In this document: one piece after another, positions 1 to 7,029 of the stretch
Numbering within the stretch: position 1 is the stretch's first letter
Layout of the letters: the number at the start of each line of letters is the position of its first letter
Assembly: GCA_049314555.1 (NCBI GenBank)
Contig: JBMOEW010000026.1
Coordinates: 1 to 41,218, forward strand
Length of the DNA: 41,218 bases
Source of the DNA: REEB509 sp049314555
Lineage (GTDB): Bacteria > Pseudomonadota > Alphaproteobacteria > Caulobacterales > Aquidulcibacteraceae
Direction of reading: 5' to 3'
Made by a program: the position numbers and the translations under genes
The notes under the pieces: generated by a model
Told to the model about the DNA's origin: nothing
Databases searched by the model: none
Seen by the model: only the letters and a program-made list of their open reading frames with translations

Positions 1-167
1 TGTCTGCGGCTGCAGAACACATTTATCCCACGAACTTCTGGTTCAGGACACTAGATGTTGTTCGGCCTTGGAATTGTCACGCGGTTTGGCCATCACGATG
101 GGCGCGACGGGATGAGTTCGGGCGAGCGGTGCGCGGGAGCGCGCGCGCCAATCGGGGAGACGCTGTG

Positions 168-1118
168 ATGAAGCCTGAAGAGTTTGGGCGCTTGAGCCGG
201 CGCGCTGTGACGCTTGGTCTTGGGGCGGGCGTTATCGCCGGGCTGTCAGGACCAGCCTTTGCGCAGGCCGGGCGTTCGCTGATTGAGCGTCGCGAGAGCC
301 AATACAACACCATTTATGTGGCCCGGCAGGGCCCCAACATCACGATGCTGTTTAGCGTCAATACCGCGATCTTCTCGGAGAGCTCGTACAACCCCTCAGA
401 CCCCGGCAGCCTGGTGTTTGCCTACACCCAGTACATGATGGCGGCGCTGGCCTATCCGCCCCAACCCCGCCAGATCTTGGAAATCGGTCTCGGGGGCGGG
501 CGGATGGCCACTTACATCCACGGCCATATGTCTGATGCCAACATCACCTGTGTTGAGCTTGATCCGGTGGTGATTGAGATGGCGCGACGGCACTTTGCGT
601 TCCGCGAGGACAGCCGCTTGCGGGCCGTGCAGGGCGATGGGCGGATCTTTCTGGATCGCTCTCGAGACCAATACGACATCATCAAGTTGGACGCCTATCG
701 CGGCACGTTCGTGCCGTTCCACCTGACCACGCAGGAATTCTACCAGCTGTGCCGGCGACGACTGCGTCCTGGCGGCTGCGTGGCGCAGAACATCGCGCCA
801 GACACGCTTTTGTATGATGCGTGCATCGCCACGATGCGGTCGGTGTTTGCCAACGTGGATGAGTATTTCACGGGCACGGGCCTGAACGATTCCAGCGTGA
901 TTGCGATCGCCTACGACGGCTTGCGCAAGACCCCGCAGCAGCTTGCCCAGGCGGCTCAGGCCATGCAGCGGCGCTATCGCTTCCGCCACCCGTTGCCGGA
1001 TCTTGTGGCGCGGCGGCGCGAAGTGCCCACCCGGCTCACCGCACGCCCGCTCACCGACGATTTCGCGCCGGTGGAATCCTTGCGCTCGATAGAGCGCTAC
1101 AACGCGCGCCGGCAGTAA
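168..1118 (+). CDS. Tat-exported spermidine-synthase-like (SAM-fold) protein
   Basis: A 316-residue protein with a Rossmann methyltransferase fold of the spermidine-synthase-like type. A twin-arginine signal is visible (RR at residues 11-12, then a hydrophobic stretch and AFA|QA, predicted cleavage after residue 32). The nucleotide-binding motif LEIGLGGG lies near 104-111, followed by VELDP at 129-133 and YDIIKLDAYRG at 169-179. In true aminopropyltransferases the last motif carries the catalytic Asp-Ser-x-Asp-type sequence; here it reads DAYRG, as in the C-terminal half of fused membrane/spermidine-synthase-like proteins, so polyamine synthesis is unlikely. I chose the ATG at 168 because GGGGAG lies about 8 bases upstream; an in-frame GTG at 129 would bury the signal peptide. 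The next gene encodes the membrane half of the same architecture. The substrate is unknown. Bases 1-167 hold no gene I can support. Confidence 0.8.
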   Translation: MKPEEFGRLSRRAVTLGLGAGVIAGLSGPAFAQAGRSLIERRESQYNTIYVARQGPNITMLFSVNTAIFSESSYNPSDPGSLVFAYTQYMMAALAYPPQPRQILEIGLGGGRMATYIHGHMSDANITCVELDPVVIEMARRHFAFREDSRLRAVQGDGRIFLDRSRDQYDIIKLDAYRGTFVPFHLTTQEFYQLCRRRLRPGGCVAQNIAPDTLLYDACIATMRSVFANVDEYFTGTGLNDSSVIAIAYDGLRKTPQQLAQAAQAMQRRYRFRHPLPDLVARRREVPTRLTARPLTDDFAPVESLRSIERYNARRQ

Positions 1119-1127
1119 AGGCCCCCC

Positions 1128-1787
1128 ATGACACGCTCCAAACAGATTGCCCTTTTGGCTTTGGGCTTCCTGATCGGCATTGCCGTGATGGGCCTACAAA
1201 TGGCGATGAGCCGGCCGCTGACGCCACACTTTGGCAGCGACATCTATGTCTGGTCGTCGCTGATCGCCACCACCATGCTGGCGATGATGGTGGGATATTA
1301 CCTTGGGGGGCGGCTCGCGGATCGCCACAGCAACTCGGTGTTTTTGGGGTGCTGTGTGCTGGCGGCGGCGGCGTATCTGGCGGTGGTGCCATGGCTGCTC
1401 AACCACGAAATGATCCCTGATCCAGACCCGTTCTTTGAGGGGTTGCAGCGCTCTGTCTTGTCTTGGTTGTCAGCAGAAACGCCAAGCCTTGCCTTGGGGG
1501 CGCTGATTGCGGCCAATTTGATGATGTTTGTACCGTTCACACTGCTTAGCTTCTTTTCGCCATTTTGCATTCGGCTTTTGCTTGCAGATGCCGAGCATGG
1601 CGGTCGGATTGCGGGCTCGGTGTATTCGCTGACCACGTTTGGCAACATTATTGGCGTTTTGGGGGTTTCACTCGGCTTGATGACGGTGATGGGCAGCCAA
1701 GCAATCATTTGGCTGATGGCCGGGTTGCTGGCGGTGTGTGGGATTGGCTTGATTGTGCTGCGGGCGCGCGCGGTGAGCGATGCTTAA
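1128..1787 (+). CDS. Membrane half of a split fused spermidine-synthase-like protein
   Basis: A 219-residue integral membrane protein with about six hydrophobic segments. The N-terminal region (MGLQMAMSRPLTPHFGSDIY, then a glycine-rich GYYLGGRLADR segment) matches the transporter-like N-terminal domain of proteins usually annotated as fused MFS/spermidine synthase. Here that domain is a separate gene, starting 9 bases after the SAM-fold gene and overlapping the next gene by 8 bases, so the three are probably one transcript. The family has no firmly established role that I know of. The split and the exported partner suggest that the soluble domain sits outside the cytoplasm against this membrane protein; that is inference. 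Confidence 0.8.
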   Translation: MTRSKQIALLALGFLIGIAVMGLQMAMSRPLTPHFGSDIYVWSSLIATTMLAMMVGYYLGGRLADRHSNSVFLGCCVLAAAAYLAVVPWLLNHEMIPDPDPFFEGLQRSVLSWLSAETPSLALGALIAANLMMFVPFTLLSFFSPFCIRLLLADAEHGGRIAGSVYSLTTFGNIIGVLGVSLGLMTVMGSQAIIWLMAGLLAVCGIGLIVLRARAVSDA

Positions 1788-2748
1788 GGCACGGTGGGTG
1801 GCCTTGCTGGCGGGGCTGATGGCGCTTGCGGCGTGCGCGCCAGACGGGGCCTCTGGTTCGCCGCCTGCGGCTTTGCCCGTTCCTATCCAGATTGAGAGGC
1901 AGGCTTGGTCTTATCCTGAAGGCCCACTGTGGATCGGTTCGCGGGTGGCGGTGGCGGAGATGGGGGCTGACCGGGTGACGGTGCTTGACGTGCGCCAGCC
2001 CGATCAAGCGCCGGTTGTCTGGCAGTTTCGCTTCTGTGGCCCAACAGCGCTTGCGCCCTACGGGGATGGGTTTGTGGTGTTGTGCCACCTGGCCGGGCAG
2101 CTCGCGGTGGTGGACCGCAACGGGATCGAGGTGCGCCGGATTGGCGGGGAGGCCGGGGTTTCGCTGCGCAACCCGAACGACGGGGCGAGCGACCTACAAG
2201 GCGGAGTTTACTTCAGCGATCCCGGGGACTTTTACCGGCCGCGCCAGCCGGTTGGGCGGGTTGTGTGGCTGGACCCGCAAGGCCGGTTGCACGAAGTGGC
2301 GCGGGGGCTGAGTTATCCCAACGGGGTTTATGTGGTGGCCGAGGGCGGGCAGCGTTTCGCCTATGTGTCTGAGCATTTTGCGCGGCGGGTGCTGCGGTAT
2401 CCCATTTTGAACGATGGCACTTTCGGGCCGATGCAGGTGTGGGCAACTATTCCCGAGCAGGGCAGCGACGCCCGGTTCAGCTACGACCAGGCAGGCCCTG
2501 ATGGCCTTGAGCGGGCCACGGACGGCAGTTGGTATGTGGCGATCTATGGCGAGGGGCGTGTGCTGCGTTTGACGGACGCTGGTACACTCGTTGGCCAATT
2601 GAACACGCCGTTCCAGTATGTGACCAACATGGCGGTGGGGCCAAACGGCGAGATCGTGGTGGTTGGGCCCTATATCCACGACGCGGCCCCCTTTCGCGGC
2701 GGGGTGATCGTGGCAAGCCCAGCTGATTTTGCAGCGCATCAACCGTAA
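1780..2748 (+). CDS. SMP-30/gluconolactonase-like lipoprotein
   Basis: A 322-residue protein with a lipoprotein signal (LMALAAC, Cys19) and a six-bladed propeller of the SMP-30/gluconolactonase/LRE family. Family metal-binding residues are present at the expected places: Glu47 in YPEGPLW, Asn133 in NPNDG, Asn181 in YPNGV and Asp241 in GPDGL. Such enzymes hydrolyse lactones or related esters with a divalent metal; the substrate here cannot be told. The ATG overlaps the end of the preceding membrane gene by 8 bases, suggesting translational coupling. Membrane anchoring in the periplasm fits the exported partner upstream. A tRNA follows about 50 bases downstream. Confidence 0.82.
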   Translation: MLKARWVALLAGLMALAACAPDGASGSPPAALPVPIQIERQAWSYPEGPLWIGSRVAVAEMGADRVTVLDVRQPDQAPVVWQFRFCGPTALAPYGDGFVVLCHLAGQLAVVDRNGIEVRRIGGEAGVSLRNPNDGASDLQGGVYFSDPGDFYRPRQPVGRVVWLDPQGRLHEVARGLSYPNGVYVVAEGGQRFAYVSEHFARRVLRYPILNDGTFGPMQVWATIPEQGSDARFSYDQAGPDGLERATDGSWYVAIYGEGRVLRLTDAGTLVGQLNTPFQYVTNMAVGPNGEIVVVGPYIHDAAPFRGGVIVASPADFAAHQP

Positions 2749-2796
2749 CCAAGGCTTGCGCTTCAGGGGCTTACCGGACTACACCCTCGCCCACGT

Positions 2797-2873
2797 CGGA
2801 GCGTAGCTCAGCCTGGTAGAGCACCTGCTTTGGGAGCAGGGGGTCGAGAGTTCGAATCCCTCCGCTCCGACCA
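2797..2873 (+). tRNA. tRNA-Pro(TGG)
   Basis: A complete 77-base cloverleaf including an encoded CCA. The acceptor stem CGGAGCG pairs with CGCTCCG, the anticodon stem CCTGC/GCAGG encloses TTTGGGA with anticodon TGG at 2831-2833, and the T loop is TTCGAAT. The bases downstream carry gene remnants rather than an intact gene. Confidence 0.97.
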
Positions 2874-3231
2874 TATCCCCCAAAGACTTTAGAGGATCGC
2901 CAAAATCTCCTAATTCAGCCGTGCCCCGCCGGTTCCCCGGTTGGGATTAGGTCATGCTCCGCTGCTGTCGGCATTAGCCGGTCTGTGTCGGAGGAGGATG
3001 AAGAGAGCGATGTCGCGGGACCGCGAAGCAATCCAAGGGGATGTCGCGTAAGTCTTATCATATATGATATCGAATAGGGCGGCGTTCGCGCGATGAAGCG
3101 GGTGTCAGCCGAGGGAGTCCGCGGCGTTCAGAGATAGGTCTGAGTTTAGGGGCTTGCCTGCTCCTCGTCATCTGCTGCTCTGGGCCCAAACCTCGTACTC
3201 AAAGACAGCCACAGCTTCAGCGCTCGCCTGT
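2874..3231. other. Gene-free stretch after tRNA-Pro
   Basis: No convincing coding region. An AT-rich perfect 14-base palindrome, TATCATATATGATA, lies at 3056-3069 in a GC-rich background and could be a protein-binding site. A short direct repeat GATGTCGCG occurs at 3009-3017 and 3040-3048. No second copy of the tRNA 3' end, which an integrated element would leave, was seen. Confidence 0.5.
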
Positions 3232-3428
3232 TCAAGCGAAGAGCGTGTCGATCGCCGCTAGGTCGTCAAGGCGCAAAACAGTCATGCCATCCCGCGGGCG
3301 GTGTTCGCAGGGTCGAGCCGCGGCAATGGGGCACCCTCCAAACCCACCACGCCAATCGCTGCGTCAATCCCCTGTCCGCCGATCGGTTTTTGAAAGCGTC
3401 GGTCCAGTGAATGGGTAAAGTTGCCCAC
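3232..3428 (-). pseudogene. Remnants of two coupled genes
   Basis: On the minus strand a 48-codon reading frame (GTG at 3428, stop at 3282) has protein-like composition, including PIGGQGIDAAIGVVGLEGAP, and ends in GCATGA. The ATG inside that stop begins a second frame (MTVLRLDDLAAIDTLFA) that stops after 17 codons at 3232. The ATGA overlap is typical of consecutive genes in an operon, so this looks like the tail of one gene and the head of the next, left by deletions. I do not recognise either protein. Chance open frames remain possible because both are short. Confidence 0.3.
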
Positions 3429-3449
3429 TCAAATGCGGAGCATCCCCTG

Positions 3450-3824
3450 ATGGAAGGCGCCACCAAAGCAGCCTGGGCAGCCCTTGCGCTCATTCACCTG
3501 TCGCCTGCTGCTGTGCTTGTGAACCCAAAGCTGATCGCGAAGCTCTATGGGTTGGAAAGCGGCGGGGATTTAAGCGTTCTGCTCACCCACCGTGGCGCGC
3601 TGTTCTTGGGGATTGTGGCGGGGTGTGTCTGGGCGCTAATTGACCCTCCGGCGCGCCGAGCTTTGAGCATTGTCGTGGCCATCAGCGTGATCGGCTTTCT
3701 GGTGGTGTATTGGCGCGCAGGATTGCCCCCCGGGGCCTTGCGCACTGTTGCCCTCGTGGATGCGGTCGCGCTGGTGCCATTGGCCTTTGTAGTCTTTGCG
3801 GCGTGGCGTGGTCAGGTGGCATAA
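3450..3824 (+). CDS. Small four-helix membrane protein
   Basis: A 124-residue hydrophobic protein with about four membrane helices. It resembles a family of small bacterial membrane proteins with an AKLYGL segment followed by a conserved THRGALF segment before the second helix; members have often carried unreliable names. The ATG at 3450 is preferred because GGAG lies upstream; an in-frame ATG at 3411 would add 13 polar residues without a clear ribosome site. Its 3' end overlaps that of the convergent gene by 13 bases. Function unknown. Confidence 0.6.
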   Translation: MEGATKAAWAALALIHLSPAAVLVNPKLIAKLYGLESGGDLSVLLTHRGALFLGIVAGCVWALIDPPARRALSIVVAISVIGFLVVYWRAGLPPGALRTVALVDAVALVPLAFVVFAAWRGQVA

Positions 3825-4180
3825 ATCAAGAGCACAGCGCCAATCGCTTCGATGACGCAATACACCAACGGCCACCGCGGGAGCGCCCGATCAAGCCCCG
3901 CCGACAGCAACCGACCACACGCCATGCCAGCCAAAGCTATCCCGATCGTGAGGCAAACCCCGGGGCGAAGCCCGGGGTCGAAGATGGCAAAGGCCAAGAT
4001 GCCGCTCATCGCAAGGCCAAAGCCGCCGTATACGGCGCGCACCTCATTGCGCCCTGCGATGGTGAGGGCCGGAATGTCGAATTGCGCTGTGACTCTGGAT
4101 GGGGCGATGATCGCTGCAAGCCCCATGCAGGCAAACGCCACTCCCGCAATGCCAACAACGATGTCTGATGGACTGTCCAA
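3812..4180 (-). CDS. DUF4345-like small membrane protein
   Basis: A 122-residue protein with four hydrophobic segments and the pattern seen in DUF4345-type proteins (AQFDIP, then GRNEVRAVYGGFGLAMSG). The start is placed at a TTG (4178-4180) because GGAGG sits 8 bases before it on the minus strand; the longer reading from ATG at 4228 would run into the divergent regulator gene and add a basic, non-membrane leader. It ends convergently into the preceding membrane gene. Only 30 bases separate its start from the AraC gene, which may control it. Function unknown. Confidence 0.65.
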   Translation of the reverse strand: MDSPSDIVVGIAGVAFACMGLAAIIAPSRVTAQFDIPALTIAGRNEVRAVYGGFGLAMSGILAFAIFDPGLRPGVCLTIGIALAGMACGRLLSAGLDRALPRWPLVYCVIEAIGAVLLIYAT

Positions 4181-4210
4181 GATAATGCCCTCCGCTGAGA
4201 AGCGCCTGTA

Positions 4211-4969
4211 ATGCCTAAAGCGACGCATGGCTTTCAGAATTCACCCGCCGGTGGGCAAATCTCATTGTCCGGCGCGCGGGCGGGTTACTGCGGCCCGGCG
4301 CTCAACCTGGCCCCGCACCGAAATGTCGTGGCAACGATCGCGATTGCATTGGATGATCCTTTTGAACTCGCATTGGCCCCGGGGTGTGATAGCGGCGGCC
4401 CGTTTGCTCGTAAGCACATCGCCCTGATCCCCCCCGGCGTGCTGCATCATCTGCGTGCCAAAGGCGACATGGGGTTCATCTATCTCGACGCCCTGAGCGA
4501 CGATCATCGCAACGTGAAAGCCATGGCTCTGGATGACGCCTCTACAAAGCTTGGGTTTGGAACTTTGAAAAATGAGCGCGCCTTTGACGTCGACGCGCTA
4601 TGCGACGCCCTCGGCGTACCAAAGCGGAAGGCGGTCGATCCGCGGATCGCAGCGGTTGTCACCCGCATCAATCAGCGGCCACAAGACTTCGCGCGCATCA
4701 GTGATGCGGCCGCCCTTGCTCAACTCTCTGCGTCGCGGTTTCAAGCGCTCTTCCGGCAAGCCGTTGGGATCCCGTTTCGTCGCTACCGGCTGTGGCGACG
4801 CATGGCCGTCGTCGTCACGTGCGTGTCCGCGGGGGAGTCGCTAACCAACGCTGCGCTTGAGGCTGGTTTTGCAGGTTCGGCGCATTTGAGTGCCACTTTC
4901 AAAGCCATGTTCGGCTTGTCGGTTTCGGGCTTGCTTGCAAGCGGTATTCAGATCCACGTGCGCGATTGA
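4211..4969 (+). CDS. AraC-family transcriptional regulator
   Basis: A 252-residue protein with an N-terminal cupin-like sensing half (about residues 25-90) and a C-terminal double helix-turn-helix of AraC type. The first helix-turn-helix lies around ISDAAALAQLSASRFQALFR and the second around SLTNAALEAGFAGSAHLSAT, with a typical HLSATFKAMFG ending. It would bind DNA and respond to a small molecule that cannot be predicted. It is transcribed divergently from the DUF4345-like gene with a 30-base gap, so that gene is the simplest candidate target. Confidence 0.88.
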   Translation: MPKATHGFQNSPAGGQISLSGARAGYCGPALNLAPHRNVVATIAIALDDPFELALAPGCDSGGPFARKHIALIPPGVLHHLRAKGDMGFIYLDALSDDHRNVKAMALDDASTKLGFGTLKNERAFDVDALCDALGVPKRKAVDPRIAAVVTRINQRPQDFARISDAAALAQLSASRFQALFRQAVGIPFRRYRLWRRMAVVVTCVSAGESLTNAALEAGFAGSAHLSATFKAMFGLSVSGLLASGIQIHVRD

Positions 4970-5091
4970 ACGGGAGGGTCAGAGTTCAGCTGCCGGCCGT
5001 GAATCGTAAATGCTGGTTATGGTGCCGCTGAACAGCATATGCGGAAGGTGAGAGCCGCCGCTTTTGGACCGCGCTGGGAAATGGAAATGGG

Positions 5092-5136
5092 GGCACACAC
5101 TATTTCCGTCCCTATACGGAAATAGTGTTCGTCCCC
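5092..5136 (-). repeat. REP-like hairpin element, copy A
   Basis: An imperfect palindrome with arms at 5089-5109 and 5116-5136 and a six-base loop CCCTAT. Read on the minus strand, its 45 bases match copy B at 6095-6139 in 40 positions, including an identical block ATTTCCGTATAGGGACGG. The core is TTCCGT-N6-ACGGAA. Such extragenic palindromes are often moved by REP-associated tyrosine transposases; no such gene is in the window. Confidence 0.75.
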
Positions 5137-5173
5137 TTTTGTCCATGGGTGAGTACGCTGCCCAGATCGAGCA

Positions 5174-5214
5174 ACCGTACGACCGTACGGTCCCTGTCCG
5201 CCCGCGTGACAGGG
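5174..5214. repeat. Palindromes ACCGTACGGT and CCCTGTC/GACAGGG
   Basis: A tandem ACCGTACG (5174-5181 and 5182-5189) ends in the perfect palindrome ACCGTACGGT at 5182-5191. Directly after it is a seven-base stem, CCCTGTC at 5192-5198 with GACAGGG at 5208-5214. No T-run follows, so a terminator is unlikely. These lie between hairpin copies A and C and may belong to the same repeat patch. The whole stretch 4970-5419 holds no gene I can support. Confidence 0.5.
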
Positions 5215-5290
5215 TTGGGGGGCTGAAGGGCTGCAATTGGCTGTGAGCCGTGACGCGGTGCAGGGTGAAGAGCGCGGCTGGCCTTTGAAG

Positions 5291-5340
5291 GGGCGCGCAC
5301 GACGTCCGTGCAGGCACGGAAATAGTGTGTGTGTGTCGCC
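5291..5340 (+). repeat. REP-like hairpin element, diverged copy C
   Basis: It shares the core TCCGT-N6-ACGGA with copies A and B, with loop GCAGGC and arms at 5305-5309 and 5316-5320. The right arm ACGGAAATAGTGT (5316-5328) is identical to 5116-5128 of copy A and runs on into a GT-rich tail. The left arm is more diverged. Confidence 0.55.
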
Positions 5341-5419
5341 AATCGCAAAAAGCCGCCATTCCACCTTCCCGGCCAATCAGGCAGCAGATCGCCGACGGCG
5401 GTTACCACGTAAGTCAGGG

Positions 5420-5950
5420 CTACACGCCGGGTTGTGCGACTGACGACAACAGCGGCCGTTGCTGCAAGCGTGTTTCGATGCGTGCTCGCGACGGCGGCTC
5501 TGCGACAGCCAACTGATGAAGTAGACGCAGTTGTGCGTCCCGTTGCTGCGACCTACGCCATTCCAACGACGCGTCCGCAGGGAGCGGCGCGACGCGGATG
5601 TCGTTGAACGCGCGGGCATCGGTCTCGCTCACATAGGCAAGCGAATAGCCCCTAGGCACAAAGCACGCTTCATAAGCCTCCGACATTGCCGTATCGACGT
5701 CTGCGCCGTGGGCTAGCCAGCGCCAAGCCAGGATTGGGGCGGCCAGGTCATTTGTGGGATCGCCACGCCTCGGCTCAACAGCCTGCCCTGCAGCCTGCGC
5801 TGTCGCGTTGCAGGCGTCCACATCCGCAACAAATTGTTCAAAAGCCACGTTATGTTTGACCCATGTCAACTCAAAGTTCGGCGGCGCTTGCGAATAGGTC
5901 ACGCAGGCGGAAGCAAAAGTACAGAGAGCGAGAACCAGCGAGTAGCGCAT
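5420..5950 (-). CDS. Small putative lipoprotein
   Basis: A 176-residue protein starting at the ATG at 5950, where a signal peptide begins (MRYSLVLALCTFASAC, possible lipid attachment at Cys16; the lipobox is weak). GGTGG precedes the start. The mature part has spaced cysteines (DACNAT and EACFVPRGYSLAYV), the latter resembling the Cys-x4-Gly-Tyr ending of many small envelope lipoproteins. The longer open frame upstream only reads through hairpin repeat B and was rejected. It lies between inverted repeats A and B. Family not recognised; envelope location is inferred from the signal. Confidence 0.6.
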   Translation of the reverse strand: MRYSLVLALCTFASACVTYSQAPPNFELTWVKHNVAFEQFVADVDACNATAQAAGQAVEPRRGDPTNDLAAPILAWRWLAHGADVDTAMSEAYEACFVPRGYSLAYVSETDARAFNDIRVAPLPADASLEWRRSQQRDAQLRLLHQLAVAEPPSRARIETRLQQRPLLSSVAQPGV

Positions 5951-6094
5951 CGAACCACCCAACCGAACACTTGTGACATTAGCAAGCCACACGACTGGTT
6001 GAGTTCGAACTTTGCATACCCCGGGGCTTCCGGTCTCAATGGTTCGCAGTAGGGTCAATGCCTGCGCCCGAGCGCAATTCGAAAATGGGAAAAT

Positions 6095-6139
6095 GGGGAC
6101 ACACACCATTTCCGTATAGGGACGGAGTTAGTGTGTGCC
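6095..6139 (+). repeat. REP-like hairpin element, copy B (inverted relative to A)
   Basis: Arms around the loop ATAGGG (6116-6121): TTCCGT at 6110-6115 and ACGGAG at 6122-6127, flanked by GGGGACACACACC on the left and TTAGTGTGTGCC on the right. It matches the reverse complement of copy A in 40 of 45 positions, so A and B form an inverted pair around a 958-base segment. Confidence 0.75.
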
Positions 6140-6168
6140 AAACTGCTATTCCGGCGCGCGCCTCCACC

Positions 6169-6936
6169 TCACCCGCCCTCGCCAATGTAGCGGTGCGCCC
6201 AGGCGGAGATGACCTCGGCGGCGTATTTGGCGTCTTGGCTGCTTGTGAGCAGATGGTCCGCGCTGTCCAGCGACACAAAGCTTTTTGGATGTTTGGCGGC
6301 GGTGAAAATGGTCGCGGCGTTTTCGATGCCCACCACTTCGTCCGTGGGGGCGTGCAACACCAGAAGCGCGCGCTTGAGGGTGGCGATGCGGTCTTGTTGG
6401 TTCTGGTGGGCCAGGTTTTCCACAAACTGGCGGTTGAGGGTGAAGCGCCGTCCCGCGAGCCAGACCTCTGCCTGACCGGTGCGTTCGATGTCGCCCAAGT
6501 TGGCTGCGAATTGATGGGTGACGTGGTCGGTGTCGCTGGGGGCAGCGATCGTGGCAACGGCGCGCACCTCTGGCACGCTGTGCGCGGCGGCGAGCACGGC
6601 GGCCCCGCCCAAGCTGTGGCCGATCATCAGCTTTGGCGCTGCGTGATGGTCGCGCAGATAGTCGGCGGCGGCGACCAAGTCTGCCACGTTGGAGGAAAAG
6701 TTGGTGTTGGCGAAATCGCCGTCGCTTTGGCCAAGGCCGGTGAAGTCAAACCGAAGGACGGCGATCTCCCTTTCGGCCAAAGCCCGCGCGATCCGGACGG
6801 TGGCTGAGGAGTCCTTGCCGCAGGTGAAGCAGTGGGCAAACAGCGCGTAGGCGCGGGGCTGTGTGGTGGGGGTTTCGAGGCGCGCGGAGAGGGCCGCACC
6901 ATCTGCCCCCGTGAACGTGACCTTCAAGGTTTCCAT
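6169..6936 (-). CDS. Alpha/beta hydrolase of the OsmC-associated type
   Basis: A 255-residue alpha/beta hydrolase. The nucleophile motif GHSLGGAA, the acid region APTDEVVG and the histidine region SADHLL are visible, as is an oxyanion region FAHCFTCGKDS. The sequence closely fits the hydrolase half of proteins that normally continue into a C-terminal OsmC peroxidase-like domain of about 150 residues; here translation stops after the hydrolase. The ATG at 6936 is chosen because GAGG lies about 10 bases before it; an ATG six codons upstream is possible. Substrate unknown; the role may be in thiol or oxidative stress metabolism by analogy with the fused forms. Confidence 0.85.
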   Translation of the reverse strand: METLKVTFTGADGAALSARLETPTTQPRAYALFAHCFTCGKDSSATVRIARALAEREIAVLRFDFTGLGQSDGDFANTNFSSNVADLVAAADYLRDHHAAPKLMIGHSLGGAAVLAAAHSVPEVRAVATIAAPSDTDHVTHQFAANLGDIERTGQAEVWLAGRRFTLNRQFVENLAHQNQQDRIATLKRALLVLHAPTDEVVGIENAATIFTAAKHPKSFVSLDSADHLLTSSQDAKYAAEVISAWAHRYIGEGG

Positions 6937-7029
6937 GCGCGTCGAGCCTCGCATTATGGCCTAGCCGATGGTGCCAACATGGACCCTTTCGGCGACGCCA
7001 CCAAGGTGGATTGAGCGCGCGGCCCTGAG

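Noticed and set aside
1..167. Open frame continuing upstream of the first gene
   Set aside because: The frame is open to the window edge, but the Tat signal and ribosome site fix the start at 168; nothing upstream resembles a known protein.
2797..3431. Integrated mobile element at tRNA-Pro
   Set aside because: No integrase, no direct repeat of the tRNA 3' end and no cargo were seen; only a possible scar is reported.
5089..5136. Terminator for the AraC gene
   Set aside because: The palindrome has only a short T-run (TTTT at 5137-5140), lies over 100 bases past the stop, and has near-identical inverted copies elsewhere, so a repeat is the better reading.
4979..5408. Several overlapping 60-126 codon frames on both strands
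   Set aside because: They read through the hairpin repeats and palindromes; none has a signal, domain or ribosome site, and their ends coincide with repeats.
5951..6109. N-terminal extension of the lipoprotein gene
   Set aside because: It translates hairpin copy B, and the signal peptide begins at the ATG at 5950.
5080..6140. CRISPR array
   Set aside because: Only three diverged copies, in both orientations and with irregular spacing; no cas genes.
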